A stretch of 64,000 bases of DNA from Vibrio proteolyticus NBRC 13287 (GCF_000467125.1 NZ_BATJ01000005.1:212041-276040); one strand, 5' to 3'; counted from the stretch's first letter, positions 28,729 to 37,773 are shown. Translations and numbers: made by a program. The notes: a model not told the origin generated them from the sequence alone.

Positions 28729-29544
28729 TCACGGTTCTTCTTTGTTTTGAATTGACGGAGTTTCAAGCAGCCCTGACGAATGCAACAACCACGCTCTGAT
28801 TTCGCAGCACAACCAGTCCGGATTATCCAGAGCAATATCATGGCCATCACATGCATTGATCCGCAGTGCCGCTTTCCATTTTTTCGCTATCGCCTGAGTG
28901 GCAAGCGGGCTCACCAGGCGATCATGCTGTGAAGAAATAAACAACACGGGCGCTGTAATTCTTTTAATACGAAAAGTGGCCGCTGCGCGAAGCTGGCGGA
29001 TAAAATTAGATATGCGCGTCGGGTAGCGACGCTGCAGCTGCGCCCAATGGCGGACAACTTCTGGTCGGTTGGGCTGATTAGACACCAGGCGATACACGCA
29101 TCGCTCTCTCACTGTTACTGGCAACATCAGTGCCCCAATAATTCGGACAAGCGCAGCGGGTTTGAGACGTTGATAACACGGGCTGAACCCCGCTGCACTG
29201 GTATTAATACAAACGGCACGGCGCACTTCATGCGGATACCTTTCCAACCACTTCAGAGCGATCATACCGCCCATTGAAATTGCCACCACATCAATCGGCG
29301 CCTGTCCGTCCAGTTGCTGTCGAATGCTGTCTACCATGTCTTCCATGCAGTCAGGCGACGTCAGATGAGCCAGGGAACCTGTACCCGGTATGTCTACGCA
29401 ACGCACATGACACTCCGGCATCACTTGCTGCAACTGCGAGGGAAACTCACCCCAATGGAACTGCCCCCTGAACAGTCCGCGTAACAAGACCACTTGCCTG
29501 GCAGGCGCCGCAACCGCTGTATGTTCATTCGCTATCGGCGTCAC
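28729..29544 (-). CDS. Alpha/beta-hydrolase
   Basis: 271 residues from a GTG start that overlaps the preceding nitrilase gene by 20 bases. Nucleophile elbow VVAISMGGMIALKW near 88-101, acid in FISSQHDRLV and His in CDGHDIALDNPD. Small serine hydrolase of unknown substrate; coupling to a carbon-nitrogen hydrolase suggests a shared pathway. Confidence 0.82.
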   Translation of the reverse strand: MTPIANEHTAVAAPARQVVLLRGLFRGQFHWGEFPSQLQQVMPECHVRCVDIPGTGSLAHLTSPDCMEDMVDSIRQQLDGQAPIDVVAISMGGMIALKWLERYPHEVRRAVCINTSAAGFSPCYQRLKPAALVRIIGALMLPVTVRERCVYRLVSNQPNRPEVVRHWAQLQRRYPTRISNFIRQLRAAATFRIKRITAPVLFISSQHDRLVSPLATQAIAKKWKAALRINACDGHDIALDNPDWLCCEIRAWLLHSSGLLETPSIQNKEEP

Positions 29545-30286
29545 ACGTCACCACACCATGCGAGCCGTCAGAGGCAATACGACATACAATTAACCCCGGT
29601 TCATTCATCAGAGCGGCTACCGGTTCGCCAGATGGCAGCCACATGGTGCTCTTACCACAGGTCTGCCATCCTCCGGTCACGGAGATGTGATTGGCTAATA
29701 ACACTGGCATGTTGTAACTGCTGGCAATATCGGCCAGTATCGACGCATCGGTCTCGTACCCCGCAGGTGAAATCAACGCGCTGACGACATAGACATCCGC
29801 CTTTTGCTGATTGGCATCACGGGCATGTTGCGGCTCACTAAAATCAGCACAAATCGCCAAAGCCAACGTAAAACCCTGGATGTTCAATGTATGGTTTTGT
29901 GAGCCCGCGGAGCAAAACACGTCCTCGCCAGGGTGAAGATATTGTTTAGTACAAAAGTGCACATCCCCCTGGGGTGAACAAACCACCGCAGCAATCGCAG
30001 GCTTGTCATTAGGACAAGCCAACGGACAACCTGCAATCACCCAAATAGCGTATTTTTGTGCCGCCGTCTTCAACGCTTGGATCGCATCGCTCTCTTCGGT
30101 CATGGCTAATGTCGCTAACAATTCAAGCTCATAGCCTGTCAGTGACAATTCCGGGAAGACCACTAAATCAACCTGCTGCTGAGCCGCCGCAGCGATTGCG
30201 GCCAAATGCTCGGTCAAATTCGTCGCTATCTGGCCCTTTTTGACCGGAATCTGTGCCAATGCTATATCAATCGTGTTTGTATCCAT
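29525..30286 (-). CDS. Carbon-nitrogen hydrolase (nitrilase superfamily)
   Basis: 253 residues with the Glu-Lys-Cys triad: FPELSLTGYE (Glu about 41), the Lys in TKQYLHPGE (about 113) and LAICADFSEP (Cys about 144). Amidase-like enzyme acting on a small amide or N-carbamoyl compound. ATG 30286 is preceded by GGAAGAAG; a TTG one codon earlier is possible. Confidence 0.85.
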   Translation of the reverse strand: MDTNTIDIALAQIPVKKGQIATNLTEHLAAIAAAAQQQVDLVVFPELSLTGYELELLATLAMTEESDAIQALKTAAQKYAIWVIAGCPLACPNDKPAIAAVVCSPQGDVHFCTKQYLHPGEDVFCSAGSQNHTLNIQGFTLALAICADFSEPQHARDANQQKADVYVVSALISPAGYETDASILADIASSYNMPVLLANHISVTGGWQTCGKSTMWLPSGEPVAALMNEPGLIVCRIASDGSHGVVTCDADSE

Positions 30287-30330
30287 CAACTCTACTTCTT
30301 CCTAACTGGAGGCTGTTGTAACAAGGGGAC

Positions 30331-30945
30331 TTACTCGCCGGTGCCCAGATGACGCTGTCTCATGTATTGCACCAGCATTTCGGCTTCCAGAGAGTCTTGG
30401 CTGCACAAGCCAGCAACAACACCTTGCTGATCGTCCTGACTTCGATGCTGACCCAGCTTCTCTTTAGCCAAAATGTCGTCCAGCACGATGCGAATTCCGA
30501 CAATAGCGTGGGAGAGCTTATCAACAAACTCATCGGGCATCGTATCGTTGGCGTGTAATAACTCAGGCTCGTACTTGGCGGTCAATTGTTCGAGTGATGC
30601 CAGTGTTTCCGACGCATCGAGAAACTCAACGGTACCGTAACAATGCACGGAGGCATAATTCCAGGTTGGTACTGCCGGTTTTCGCCGGTACCAGGTCGGA
30701 GAGATATAGGCATGCGGCCCTTGAAAGACGATCAATACCCGCTGACCTGACAACTGTTTCCAATGTGGATTGGCTTTCGCCAGATGCCCATACAAGACCC
30801 CTTTGGGCCCCTCTGAAGGTTCAAGTATCAGCGGTAAATGTGTCGCTTCCTGAGTGGGCGAAACCATCAGAGCAAAACCATGGTGGGCGATAAAATCAAT
30901 GATGGCGTTGTCACCCGACATCACCATGTTCTTTGGTATGAACAT
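30331..30945 (-). CDS. PaiB-family FMN-binding protein
   Basis: 204 residues from ATG 30945 (AAGGAAG four bases upstream). FMN-binding split-barrel family, with the typical motif GHLAKANPHWKQL and YISPTWY...PTWNYASVHCYG. Bacillus PaiB was described as a transcriptional repressor partner, but the Gram-negative members are better called FMN-binding proteins. Leftward, upstream of the nitrilase gene. Confidence 0.88.
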   Translation of the reverse strand: MFIPKNMVMSGDNAIIDFIAHHGFALMVSPTQEATHLPLILEPSEGPKGVLYGHLAKANPHWKQLSGQRVLIVFQGPHAYISPTWYRRKPAVPTWNYASVHCYGTVEFLDASETLASLEQLTAKYEPELLHANDTMPDEFVDKLSHAIVGIRIVLDDILAKEKLGQHRSQDDQQGVVAGLCSQDSLEAEMLVQYMRQRHLGTGE

Positions 30946-31021
30946 ACTCTTCCTTGTCTTTGATTGACCTTGGCGTTCCATTGCACCGCGCTGATGTCGC
31001 GGGTCTCACACTGTCGCGTTA

Positions 31022-31813
31022 TCACAAATGATTGTGCGTAATTCGCCGATATTCTTCAATCAGTGGCTGCGCAAAACTGGCGCTCAATTGTACTACCTCG
31101 TTGACCGTGGCGGTTTCTTTTCTCAAAATCATGAGCGCCATCTCAACTCCCGGTTCATAGTGAGGTTGATAACGACGGATCACTCCCGCACACTCTTCCG
31201 GACCCACCAGCCAGCTGCGATGTTGCTCCACCAGTAACCCACAGGCACTACGAAGCAACTTCTTCGCTAAAACTCTTCCTCTGGTGCTTGCGTTATCTTC
31301 ATTTAATCCAGAATTCAGCATCACCACCATTTCTGGTAAATCTTCATTCAGCGCACTAGCAATGGCTAAATTTGGTCTACAAGCCTCAAAACCGAGTGTG
31401 AGATCTTTTCCCCATAGGCAGCAACAACAGTGTTTGAGCCAGAACTGCCAGCGAAACTTTTCTTGCGGATGCAGAACTTCTGCCAAATGACCTGGGTCAA
31501 AGTCGACCTTCGTGATGAGGGGAAATCCTTCCGTCAAAGCCAAAGACAATTGTTTTAGACGCTTGTGATCTTGCTCCGTTAGAGGCGCGCAAAAAACTAC
31601 CGACATATCAAGATCAGAGTGACACCGCTTTGCTTCCCCGCGGGCAACACTGCCGTACAAGTAAATACTGTGTATTGCGGTGGGAAAGGTGCTCAGCAAT
31701 TGCGCTACGGCTTGGTCCACCACAACACGAAACTCGGTTTGTATTCGTTCCGGATGGCAGACATTGAGCACAAAGCCCTGCTCATCCACACCCCGTTTTT
31801 TCATGTTATCCAT
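31022..31813 (-). CDS. Nucleotidyltransferase-domain protein
   Basis: 263 residues. The N-terminal Pol-beta-type nucleotidyltransferase motif YGSVARGEAKRCHSDLDMSVVF (GS...DxD metal ligands) is complete with a further Asp in KVDFD. The C-terminal helical half is reminiscent of aminoglycoside adenylyltransferase-like or HEPN-containing proteins, but resistance should not be assumed. Coupled spacing to the gene upstream is absent. Confidence 0.75.
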   Translation of the reverse strand: MDNMKKRGVDEQGFVLNVCHPERIQTEFRVVVDQAVAQLLSTFPTAIHSIYLYGSVARGEAKRCHSDLDMSVVFCAPLTEQDHKRLKQLSLALTEGFPLITKVDFDPGHLAEVLHPQEKFRWQFWLKHCCCCLWGKDLTLGFEACRPNLAIASALNEDLPEMVVMLNSGLNEDNASTRGRVLAKKLLRSACGLLVEQHRSWLVGPEECAGVIRRYQPHYEPGVEMALMILRKETATVNEVVQLSASFAQPLIEEYRRITHNHL

Positions 31814-31840
31814 CAACCCACCCTTGATTTGAATACCTTG

Positions 31841-32257
31841 CTAGACTCCGCCGGCAATCTGATGTCTATTCTCACAATCCGTTTGGGTCATTACGACAGG
31901 TTCGGAGCGGTCCTTTGAGCCTGATGCTAATGATATGCGGTAATCGAGAGAGCTAAACTGAGAAAAGTTGTGACGCTCACAAAGTGCCAACTGAGCGCGC
32001 CGAAGTAAACGCTGAGGCTCAAAATTGAGCGGACTCAAGCCAGGCTCACCGGCATAAAACACCACGGTAATCAGGTGGTAACCACCAGACAAATGACCCA
32101 CGCTCACCCTCTCGTCAACCTCAATGACAATGCCACGGACATCTGCTTCCACCTGTTGCAACATGTCTGTATTTTGAGCCTGACGGTACACCGCCTGAGC
32201 ACATTTCAGAGCTGCCGCAACAATTAACACCACACCAAACAGCGCTTTCGAATTCAT
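31841..32257 (-). CDS. Exported protein of unknown function
   Basis: 138 residues from the ATG at 32257. A hydrophobic N-terminus (ALFGVVLIVAAALKCAQA) acts as a signal peptide or anchor. Two later cysteines (LCERHN and DCENRH) could form a disulfide. No recognised family. Confidence 0.55.
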   Translation of the reverse strand: MNSKALFGVVLIVAAALKCAQAVYRQAQNTDMLQQVEADVRGIVIEVDERVSVGHLSGGYHLITVVFYAGEPGLSPLNFEPQRLLRRAQLALCERHNFSQFSSLDYRISLASGSKDRSEPVVMTQTDCENRHQIAGGV

Positions 32258-32426
32258 CCGCACAATCAACTCAACTAAGCGTCGGCGTTCGGCACGACGT
32301 CACCGTACTGACGATACAAGATCGCAACATCTGGACCAGTTGCGTTACCCAACACTGGCTTGTGGCCGATGAGCATCTACAGTGACATTCTGGGTAGTCA
32401 ACCAGCCGCAACTCAGTATCCATAAC

Positions 32427-32645
32427 CTAACGTCCGGATGTAACCAGCTCAATCACTTTGCGCGCTTTTTCAAAATGATCCAGTTGATGAGTGTGTATCC
32501 ACCAGGTAGCCGCTTCCATCAACAGCTCTGGGTCATCGTTTTTATTTGCAAAGAAAGCATAGAACGACACACCGACGTGCTCGCCTTTTTGACTGATTTT
32601 CTTATTGCATACAGCGATGATCTTTTCCCTAAGTACTTGTCGCAT
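32427..32645 (-). CDS. Small DUF6500-like protein
   Basis: 72 residues from ATG 32645, beginning MRQVLREKIIAVC and containing the aromatic-rich segment GVSFYAFFANKNDDPELLMEAATWWI. Resembles the DUF6500 family; function unknown. The longer frame to 32711 would add an odd hydrophobic N-terminus without a ribosome site. Confidence 0.6.
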   Translation of the reverse strand: MRQVLREKIIAVCNKKISQKGEHVGVSFYAFFANKNDDPELLMEAATWWIHTHQLDHFEKARKVIELVTSGR

Positions 32646-32805
32646 TTCATAATCCAGACAGATAAAAAACGCAAAGATACATACAATTGCATATACACAC
32701 AACCGCCACAATGATATTAGCGATACCAGGAAGCGATTGAGTCGATTTACAAAGCCGTATTGGCACAGGGATTGAGCGCAAAATCTTGGGGAGGCGGCAA
32801 GAACA

Positions 32806-32833
32806 ACACATAGAACGGGGGCCGCTCTATGTG
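32806..32833 (-). terminator. Hairpin downstream of the DUF3297 gene
   Basis: Perfect 9-bp stem ACACATAGA/TCTATGTGT with an 10-base GC-rich loop. No T run on either strand, so termination efficiency is uncertain. Confidence 0.5.
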
Positions 32834-32860
32834 TGAAACGACAAGAGTGGAAGCAGGGCT

Positions 32861-33109
32861 TTATTTGTAAAATGCTTCCACTTCACCTTTTAGGGTGATC
32901 AGCATTGGATTACCGTAACGATCGCGAGATTTAGGAGACGCGATTTTTACCCAGCCTTCGCTGACACAATATTCTTCAACATCCGTACGCTCTTTGCCAT
33001 TCAGACGAATACCGATCTGGTGTTCAAAACACTCAGCAACAAAGTGTGGGCTACGAGGGTTACCCGCCAGACGATCTGGCAAAGCTGGTTTTGCGTTATT
33101 TTCGCTCAT
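32861..33109 (-). CDS. DUF3297 family protein
   Basis: 82 residues. Conserved core LPDRLAGNPRSPHFV and GIRLNGKERTDVEEYCVSEGWVKI identifies the DUF3297 family, small proteins widespread in gamma-proteobacteria with no established role. Probably the last clearly core-chromosomal conserved gene before the integron. Confidence 0.85.
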   Translation of the reverse strand: MSENNAKPALPDRLAGNPRSPHFVAECFEHQIGIRLNGKERTDVEEYCVSEGWVKIASPKSRDRYGNPMLITLKGEVEAFYK

Positions 33110-33219
33110 GTTGATGACCTGAAATAGATAAAGAACCTGCTATTTTAGACAAACCTAGCCTCAGGCTCAACAAACATCACCACGAGAAACGATCCGCTGG
33201 CAAAGCAGGATGCATTACT

Positions 33220-33486
33220 TTAGTCTGCAGATTGCTTAGACTGGCGATAGCTATCAACAAATCTTTGTAGATCTTGCTGTTGAGTCTCTATCACTGCTTC
33301 TTTGATTGATTCAGAATATACAACTTGCAATGAAATGCTTGCCACAAAGAATAACAATGATGCTACGCACCCAATACCGCCCAATATTTTCGTTTTTTTA
33401 TTCTTTTTTACCAAGCCAACAATGATGGTGACAAAAAAGACCGGAAAGGCGATTAATGAAACCAAAGACAAATACACGACAAACAT
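33220..33486 (-). CDS. Small two-helix membrane protein, unknown
   Basis: 88 residues from ATG 33486 (GAGAG about 12 bases upstream). Helices about 3-27 and 35-57 separated by a KKNKKTK loop, then a polar Gln-rich tail. An earlier in-frame ATG at 33546 lacks a ribosome site. Confidence 0.55.
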   Translation of the reverse strand: MFVVYLSLVSLIAFPVFFVTIIVGLVKKNKKTKILGGIGCVASLLFFVASISLQVVYSESIKEAVIETQQQDLQRFVDSYRQSKQSAD

Positions 33487-33568
33487 AACTCTAAAAACTC
33501 TCGTTAAATCAACAATTACACGATACCCAAAACACAGCGCGATCAATACGAGCTTTGCCAGACATTAC

Positions 33569-33728
33569 GAATCTTTCTTAACCAACTTGCTACAGGTGCG
33601 TTGCTGGCTGAGCAATAGCCAGTCACTCTCACTCAGCACGGTTTCAAATTTCGCAATACCACCACCTATGAAGCTGACATCCCAGTCTGCATGAGACTTC
33701 ACCACACGAAAATTAGCTTTTCCTTGTT
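33569..33728 (-). pseudogene. C-terminal coding remnant at the distal edge of the integron
   Basis: Minus-strand reading frame of 52 codons without a start, ending at TAA 33569, with protein-like composition (ANFRVVKSHADWDVSFIGG, then KFETVLSESDWLLLSQQ). It opens right after a CGTTAAC sequence that mimics the integron core site, suggesting that the upstream part of a chromosomal gene was replaced by cassette DNA. Family not recognised. Confidence 0.45.
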
Positions 33729-33740
33729 AACGGCCTACTG

Positions 33741-34373
33741 TTAGAGCGAGACCTCGACGTCACTGAGAAGAAGTTTAAAGCTAGCCGTGCCAAAAAACAC
33801 CGCAAAGATGCCCTCAAAAATCGTTTTGGATTTTATATACAGGCGTCTTACCCCAGCATGAGAAAAGATAAGCGCATAACTGAGGAAGATCGATGCACTC
33901 ACTACGCCAACTACAACGACAACAGTAAGAAGATCTTGAGGTGTTGCCGTTCTCGGTACGCCCATCGAATACAAAGCACCAAAAAAGAGGATTGCCTTAG
34001 GGTTTGTCAAATGAATCAATAGCCCTTTGAGGTAGTGACTTTTTCTTGAGTTGAATTGCATTGTTGGAAGGTTAGGTGACTCTGAATTTAGCGCGGATTT
34101 TAGTGATTTGTAAGCAAGGTAGAGGAGATAGCAAGCGCCGCAATACCTAAGGATCTCAAACAGCCAAACATTTGACTTCAATACTGCAGCCAACCCAAAC
34201 GCTGCCAACATTGACCAAATTAAAGAGCCGGTCAAGACTCCCAAAGCAAGGTGGAGACCAAACAATCTGCCTTTCTCCATCGATGCCCCAGCGATTGCTA
34301 ATGTTGCAGGCCCCGGACTTGCAATCGCGGCTATCGCTGAAAATACGATCAGAAAATAATTTATATGTTCCAT
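33741..34373 (-). CDS. LysE/RhtB-family amino-acid exporter
   Basis: 210 residues, six predicted helices, with the family signature ASPGPATLAIAGASMEKGR at the N-terminus and LTNPKAILFFGALY in the middle. Exports amino acids or homoserine lactone-like compounds in relatives. It is the most distal cassette gene: no full attC follows it, only about ten bases ending in a core-like CGTTAAC. Confidence 0.87.
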   Translation of the reverse strand: MEHINYFLIVFSAIAAIASPGPATLAIAGASMEKGRLFGLHLALGVLTGSLIWSMLAAFGLAAVLKSNVWLFEILRYCGACYLLYLAYKSLKSALNSESPNLPTMQFNSRKSHYLKGLLIHLTNPKAILFFGALYSMGVPRTATPQDLLTVVVVVGVVSASIFLSYALIFSHAGVRRLYIKSKTIFEGIFAVFFGTASFKLLLSDVEVSL

Positions 34374-34423
34374 TTCCCCACTCCATTTTTATTAGCACTT
34401 CCACCACGTTCAGAAAGGAACAG

Positions 34424-34515
34424 AACGCCCCAACTGAAACCATTGAACCGTTTAAATTAAAGCCAATGTCGTCCGAAAATACCAAGTGTTGTAAATCACG
34501 CTTAAACACTTTGTA
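34424..34515 (-). repeat. Decayed attC site
   Basis: Recognisable remains: AACGCCC at the left, the conserved arm CCAAGTGTTG, and CTTAAACACTTTGTAA where intact sites end in TTTGTTA. The altered terminal core would explain why the LysE cassette is no longer mobile. Confidence 0.6.
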
Positions 34516-34673
34516 ATGGATAACAACTCACGAACAACCCGTAACCCACTGTTTTATATTAATTTAATACGTTCATCTGAGCACTCATTAGAGCCCGTTT
34601 CAAATTCGCGGCATATCCAAAGCCGGTTTTCATAAATTGTGTACATTAGAGTGTCTCTATCTAAAGCCGCGCA

Positions 34674-34844
34674 TCAACCATCATTTAATCTCATCATTGT
34701 TTCAACTCCATACTGGTCATGTGCAATGAATTCTTCTGGTACACCAGTATCCGGGATAATCTTAACTTCGGGACGACAACAGCAAGCTCTGCAGTTTGAG
34801 CGAGATACATTTGAGGAAGAAGGTATACTCGTTGGTGTAAGCAT
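34674..34844 (-). CDS. Possible 56-residue Cys-rich protein
   Basis: ATG 34844 to TGA 34676. Four cysteines in NCRACCCRPEV, then a coherent acidic end (VPEEFIAHDQYGVE). No strong ribosome site. It is the only leftward frame of plausible composition in this 400-base cassette; a rightward frame beginning GTG 34639 runs into the attC and is less credible. Confidence 0.4.
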   Translation of the reverse strand: MLTPTSIPSSSNVSRSNCRACCCRPEVKIIPDTGVPEEFIAHDQYGVETMMRLNDG

Positions 34845-34916
34845 AAGTAACTACAGGTCAATTGTGTATGATACAGTACATTTCTTCATTTTTGAGCTTG
34901 CTTATCCTGTGAGCCA

Positions 34917-35027
34917 TAACGCCCTGTTAAGGTGTGAGGCACTCTATACAAAAGCCTCTGCACTACTTCGTAATCACAAAACTCACTAAATGCCACGCGT
35001 TGCGAATCCGTCTTAAAGCGTTTGTTA
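34917..35027 (-). repeat. attC site 1 (VCR-like)
   Basis: First complete site from the distal end. Like all sites here it reads, on the plus strand, TAACGCC...TTAAG at the left and TTAA...TTTGTTA at the right, with long complementary arms folding into an imperfect hairpin. Serves the GNAT cassette to its right. Confidence 0.93.
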
Positions 35028-35432
35028 GGCATTGGCCTGACGCATGAGATGAACCCCACCAACCTCGGTACTGAAACCAAACTTTTCATAGTACGCTCTC
35101 ATTTCTGGGAGACAGTACAACTCAAAATGCTGAACTTGATTTAGGTCTTCGTGCGATTGAATTGCTGATATGAGCTTTGCACCCAAACCACTATTTCGTT
35201 GCGACGAACAAACAATAACATCGAAGATCAAGGCTTTGAAGGTGAAATTAGTGATAACACGAGCAAAACCAATAAGGTTATTGTCACCACCAACAATGCC
35301 TATGCATAGTTGAGAACCTTTTAGACAACGGGCTGTTTGCTCTAATGTCCGCTCTTTTGCCCACCAAGCTTGTTGATACAGATTATACACGTCCGTTATA
35401 TGCTCTTCCGTAAACGTGTAAATTAGCTTCAT
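35025..35432 (-). CDS. GNAT N-acetyltransferase (cassette)
   Basis: 135 residues. GNAT fold with the acetyl-CoA loop VCSSQRNSGLGAKLISA (Q/RxxGxG/A) and a C-terminal YYEKFGFSTE motif. Substrate unknown. The stop lies in the first bases of attC 1. Confidence 0.85.
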   Translation of the reverse strand: MKLIYTFTEEHITDVYNLYQQAWWAKERTLEQTARCLKGSQLCIGIVGGDNNLIGFARVITNFTFKALIFDVIVCSSQRNSGLGAKLISAIQSHEDLNQVQHFELYCLPEMRAYYEKFGFSTEVGGVHLMRQANA

Positions 35433-35448
35433 GTTTCTCCTTAATGCC

Positions 35449-35540
35449 TAACGCCCTGTTAAGGTGTGAGCAACGCAATACCGAAGGCAACGCATAGCAA
35501 AAATGCCATGCGTTGCGAATCACTCTTAAACAGTTTGTTA
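35449..35540 (-). repeat. attC site 2
   Basis: 92-base site with CGTTGCG arm; left partner of the cassette gene ending at 35538. Confidence 0.93.
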
Positions 35541-36002
35541 TGTTTTTTGCTTCATATACTTTTGAATGCCTGGCCATTTTTCGCGGTCTTGAAAGTCGTT
35601 TACTTTGTAGCCCCCACTATCAGCAAATTCATCGCGGGCTTCCCCTAAAAGTTGACAACACCAAAGGAATGTTTCTTCTGGTTCACCTAAGCAATTATGG
35701 CGGAAAGCAGACTGATAGAAATTGATATTTGAGCCAACAAGGGTTTCATGAATTTTTTTGACGATTCTTTCAATTACCTCATGGGTGCAATCAAGAGAGT
35801 AAAAAGACACGTTGTCTGAAGCTTGAATACTAACTTTTGAGTAAGTTTTCTCAACATCGATCACCGAATTAATAGTATTGATAAATGGTGCTATATTCTG
35901 CTCTGTATGGATTAACATAAAGCAGGGGTCATCGTAATCATCCATCCGCTCAAGATACTCTTGAATTGAAAGTGGAATTTCTTTAAATAACTTGTTCATC
36001 AT
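35538..36002 (-). CDS. Cassette protein, unknown function
   Basis: 154 residues from the tandem ATG pair at 36002/35999 (GAGGA upstream). Cytosolic and acidic, ending KYMKQKT. Motifs such as CFMLIHTEQNIAPFINTIN do not match a family I recognise. The apparent longer frame upstream is attC translated (see rejected items). Confidence 0.7.
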   Translation of the reverse strand: MMNKLFKEIPLSIQEYLERMDDYDDPCFMLIHTEQNIAPFINTINSVIDVEKTYSKVSIQASDNVSFYSLDCTHEVIERIVKKIHETLVGSNINFYQSAFRHNCLGEPEETFLWCCQLLGEARDEFADSGGYKVNDFQDREKWPGIQKYMKQKT

Positions 36003-36029
36003 AATCCTCATAGATAAATCACTGAAACA

Positions 36030-36148
36030 TAACGCCCAGTTAAGGGGTGAAGCACGCAATGACCAAGCCACCGCATGGCACTTCAACACCGAAATCAATG
36101 CAAACCAAAAATGTCACGCGTGCTGAATCCCTCTTGAACTGCTTGTTA
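36030..36148 (-). repeat. attC site 3
   Basis: Long-form site of the GCACGC type (arms AGCACGC/GCGTGCT), ends CTTGTTA. Serves the ASCH cassette. Confidence 0.93.
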
Positions 36149-36153
36149 TATTT

Positions 36154-36618
36154 TTATTTATATACGACTTTAAACTGCTCTAGTATCAATAACATATCGT
36201 CTGAAGGTGCTATACCTAACTCGACACATTCTCTTGAGAAGAAGTTCCAATGTGCTTTTCGCCACCAAGCTAGCGTCTTGTCGCCCTCACCTTCCAAAGC
36301 TGCAAACTCAGGTGTTACGTCATGGTATTTGCACTTAGTTACTGAGGTGATTTCTATAATACAAATTGGCATGCCATCCCAATTTGTCACTACTTGAAGA
36401 TGACCGACTTCTGGCAACAATTCTCCTTTTTCACTGTACCAGTAATCTAAGCTACATGACGCACGTTTTTCTCCACGAAGAATTAAGTCTGCACATACAT
36501 TTGCATTGTATTCATCTGCACAGAAATAGTCTGAACTAAATGAAGTGTAGTTTGATGCTACTTCATCAGGTAAAGATTTGAGGTATTGATCTAGATAACT
36601 TTGACTTCTTTCATCCAT
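36154..36618 (-). CDS. ASCH-domain protein (cassette)
   Basis: 154 residues. ASCH signature: LILRGEKRASCSL, GELLPEVGHLQVVTNWDGMP, then FAALEGEGDKTLAWWRKAHWNFFSRE. Related proteins bind RNA or hydrolyse modified nucleosides. It is larger than the chromosomal YqfB at 26397 and belongs to a different ASCH subgroup. Confidence 0.85.
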   Translation of the reverse strand: MDERSQSYLDQYLKSLPDEVASNYTSFSSDYFCADEYNANVCADLILRGEKRASCSLDYWYSEKGELLPEVGHLQVVTNWDGMPICIIEITSVTKCKYHDVTPEFAALEGEGDKTLAWWRKAHWNFFSRECVELGIAPSDDMLLILEQFKVVYK

Positions 36619-36647
36619 GATTTTGACTCGGGATTTGATTAAAAATA

Positions 36648-36767
36648 TAACGCCCTGTTAAGGGGTGAGCAACGCAATACCAAAGCCGCTGCATACCACC
36701 TTAAACACTAAAACCGACGCATGGTAAAAATGCCACGCGTTGCGAATCCCTCTTGAACAGTTTGTTA
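36648..36767 (-). repeat. attC site 4
   Basis: Long-form site following the DUF523 gene. Confidence 0.93.
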
Positions 36768-37253
36768 GCTATGTTTGTCCAACATACTACGGAATTGGGC
36801 TATCGTATGCTGACTGAACACCTTGATACCGCTACTCTCTAACAACGTAGCAGTGACCCCAGACCCATTAACTTTGGTCCCACTAAACGTACCATCGTAA
36901 ATATTGGAACTACCACAGGAAGGACTATTCTCTGCGAGCACTGCATATTTTATTTGTAGTCGCAGACACACTTCCAAGGTATTCTTGGCCCCTGCTACAA
37001 ATTGAGTAGTTACGTCGATACCATCGTTTCCGACCACCTTCGAAAAGCCTTTTAATACATCAACACCTTTACCAGCGATTATTTCAGCAGGTGCTCTAGG
37101 AGTGGGCAAACCTGCCGATACTTCTGGGCAAAAGACCACAAGCTCTAGGTTTGATCGAAGCCAATGCAGATCAGGCTCAGGAATTGACAAGCAACTTGCA
37201 TTGTATCGAACTTGATTTCCGACTAAGCACGAGCTAACTAAAACTTTTTCCAA
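36765..37253 (-). CDS. DUF523 family protein (cassette)
   Basis: 162 residues with the family Cys motifs at both ends: VSSCLVGNQVRYNA and AENSPSCGSSNIYDG, plus CPEVSAGLPTPRAPAEI in between. Widespread bacterial family of unknown function, some members annotated YbbK-like or 2-thiouracil desulfurase (TudS). By that precedent the cysteines could hold an Fe-S cluster. Stop overlaps attC 4. Confidence 0.85.
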   Translation of the reverse strand: MEKVLVSSCLVGNQVRYNASCLSIPEPDLHWLRSNLELVVFCPEVSAGLPTPRAPAEIIAGKGVDVLKGFSKVVGNDGIDVTTQFVAGAKNTLEVCLRLQIKYAVLAENSPSCGSSNIYDGTFSGTKVNGSGVTATLLESSGIKVFSQHTIAQFRSMLDKHS

Positions 37254-37282
37254 CCAGAACTCCTTTGTATGCGAAAAATAGC

Positions 37283-37404
37283 TAACGCCGCATTAAGGTG
37301 TGAGCAACGCTACCGCTCAGCTCGAACCTTTGCGCTGTAAACGCAAAACCCAACGCAAAGCTAGAAACGCCAAGTGTTGGGAATCACTCTTAAATGCTTT
37401 GTTA
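37283..37404 (-). repeat. attC site 5
   Basis: CGCATTAAGG...TTAAATGCTTTGTTA variant, after the DUF6232-like gene. Confidence 0.93.
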
Positions 37405-37407
37405 GGC

Positions 37408-37773
37408 TTAACCTCGGCTGACTATTGATTCGTTTAATGCTGACACAATATCTTCTATATGGTTTCTTTTATCACTAGTAAGAGCTTTACTCTCACCAGA
37501 TGAAGTACTAAGAATCACTGAATATTTATCTTTTGCCCCCATAAATGCTAATACACCGACAGCAACAATCAGTATTCCCCAGCCGATGGACTTAATAGCA
37601 AATAAAGTAATCAAGCCGATTAAAGTAATTATAATACCCACTCCTTTGTTGGCTTTTTCGATTCCTGTTTTAACAGAAGTAACATTACTCATTGCATAAG
37701 TTTGACCATTTACAATAAAACGACTATTTGATACTGAAACATCGCCAGCTTCAAGAAACATTTTTTCGTCCAT
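37408..37773 (-). CDS. DUF6232-like membrane protein (cassette)
   Basis: 121 residues from ATG 37773. Short beta-rich N-terminus (VNGQTYAMSNVTSVKTG), two adjacent helices (about 50-90), then KYSVILSTSSGESKALTS. Matches the DUF6232 layout. The cassette has a 310-base leader (37774-38084) in which TTTGGC and TATAAC are 18 bases apart on the minus strand, a possible private promoter. Confidence 0.65.
   Translation of the reverse strand: MDEKMFLEAGDVSVSNSRFIVNGQTYAMSNVTSVKTGIEKANKGVGIIITLIGLITLFAIKSIGWGILIVAVGVLAFMGAKDKYSVILSTSSGESKALTSDKRNHIEDIVSALNESIVSRG

Noticed and set aside
32403..32440. CTAACGTCCGGATG as a possible attC end left of the DUF6500-like gene
   Set aside because: No complementary arm or TTTGTTA partner within 150 bases; it is the normal end of the gene.
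34639..34989. Rightward 116-codon frame starting with GTG
   Set aside because: Runs deep into attC 1 and opposes the array direction; composition is not convincing.
35383..35577. Leftward frame resembling DUF3265-type proteins (IRNAWHFCYALPSVLRCSHLNRALG); similar frames occur near 35538-36098, 38095-38283, 49058-49678 and 49929-50129
   Set aside because: These peptides are translations of the attC sequence itself and recur wherever a site is open in that frame; real genes start inside the cassettes.
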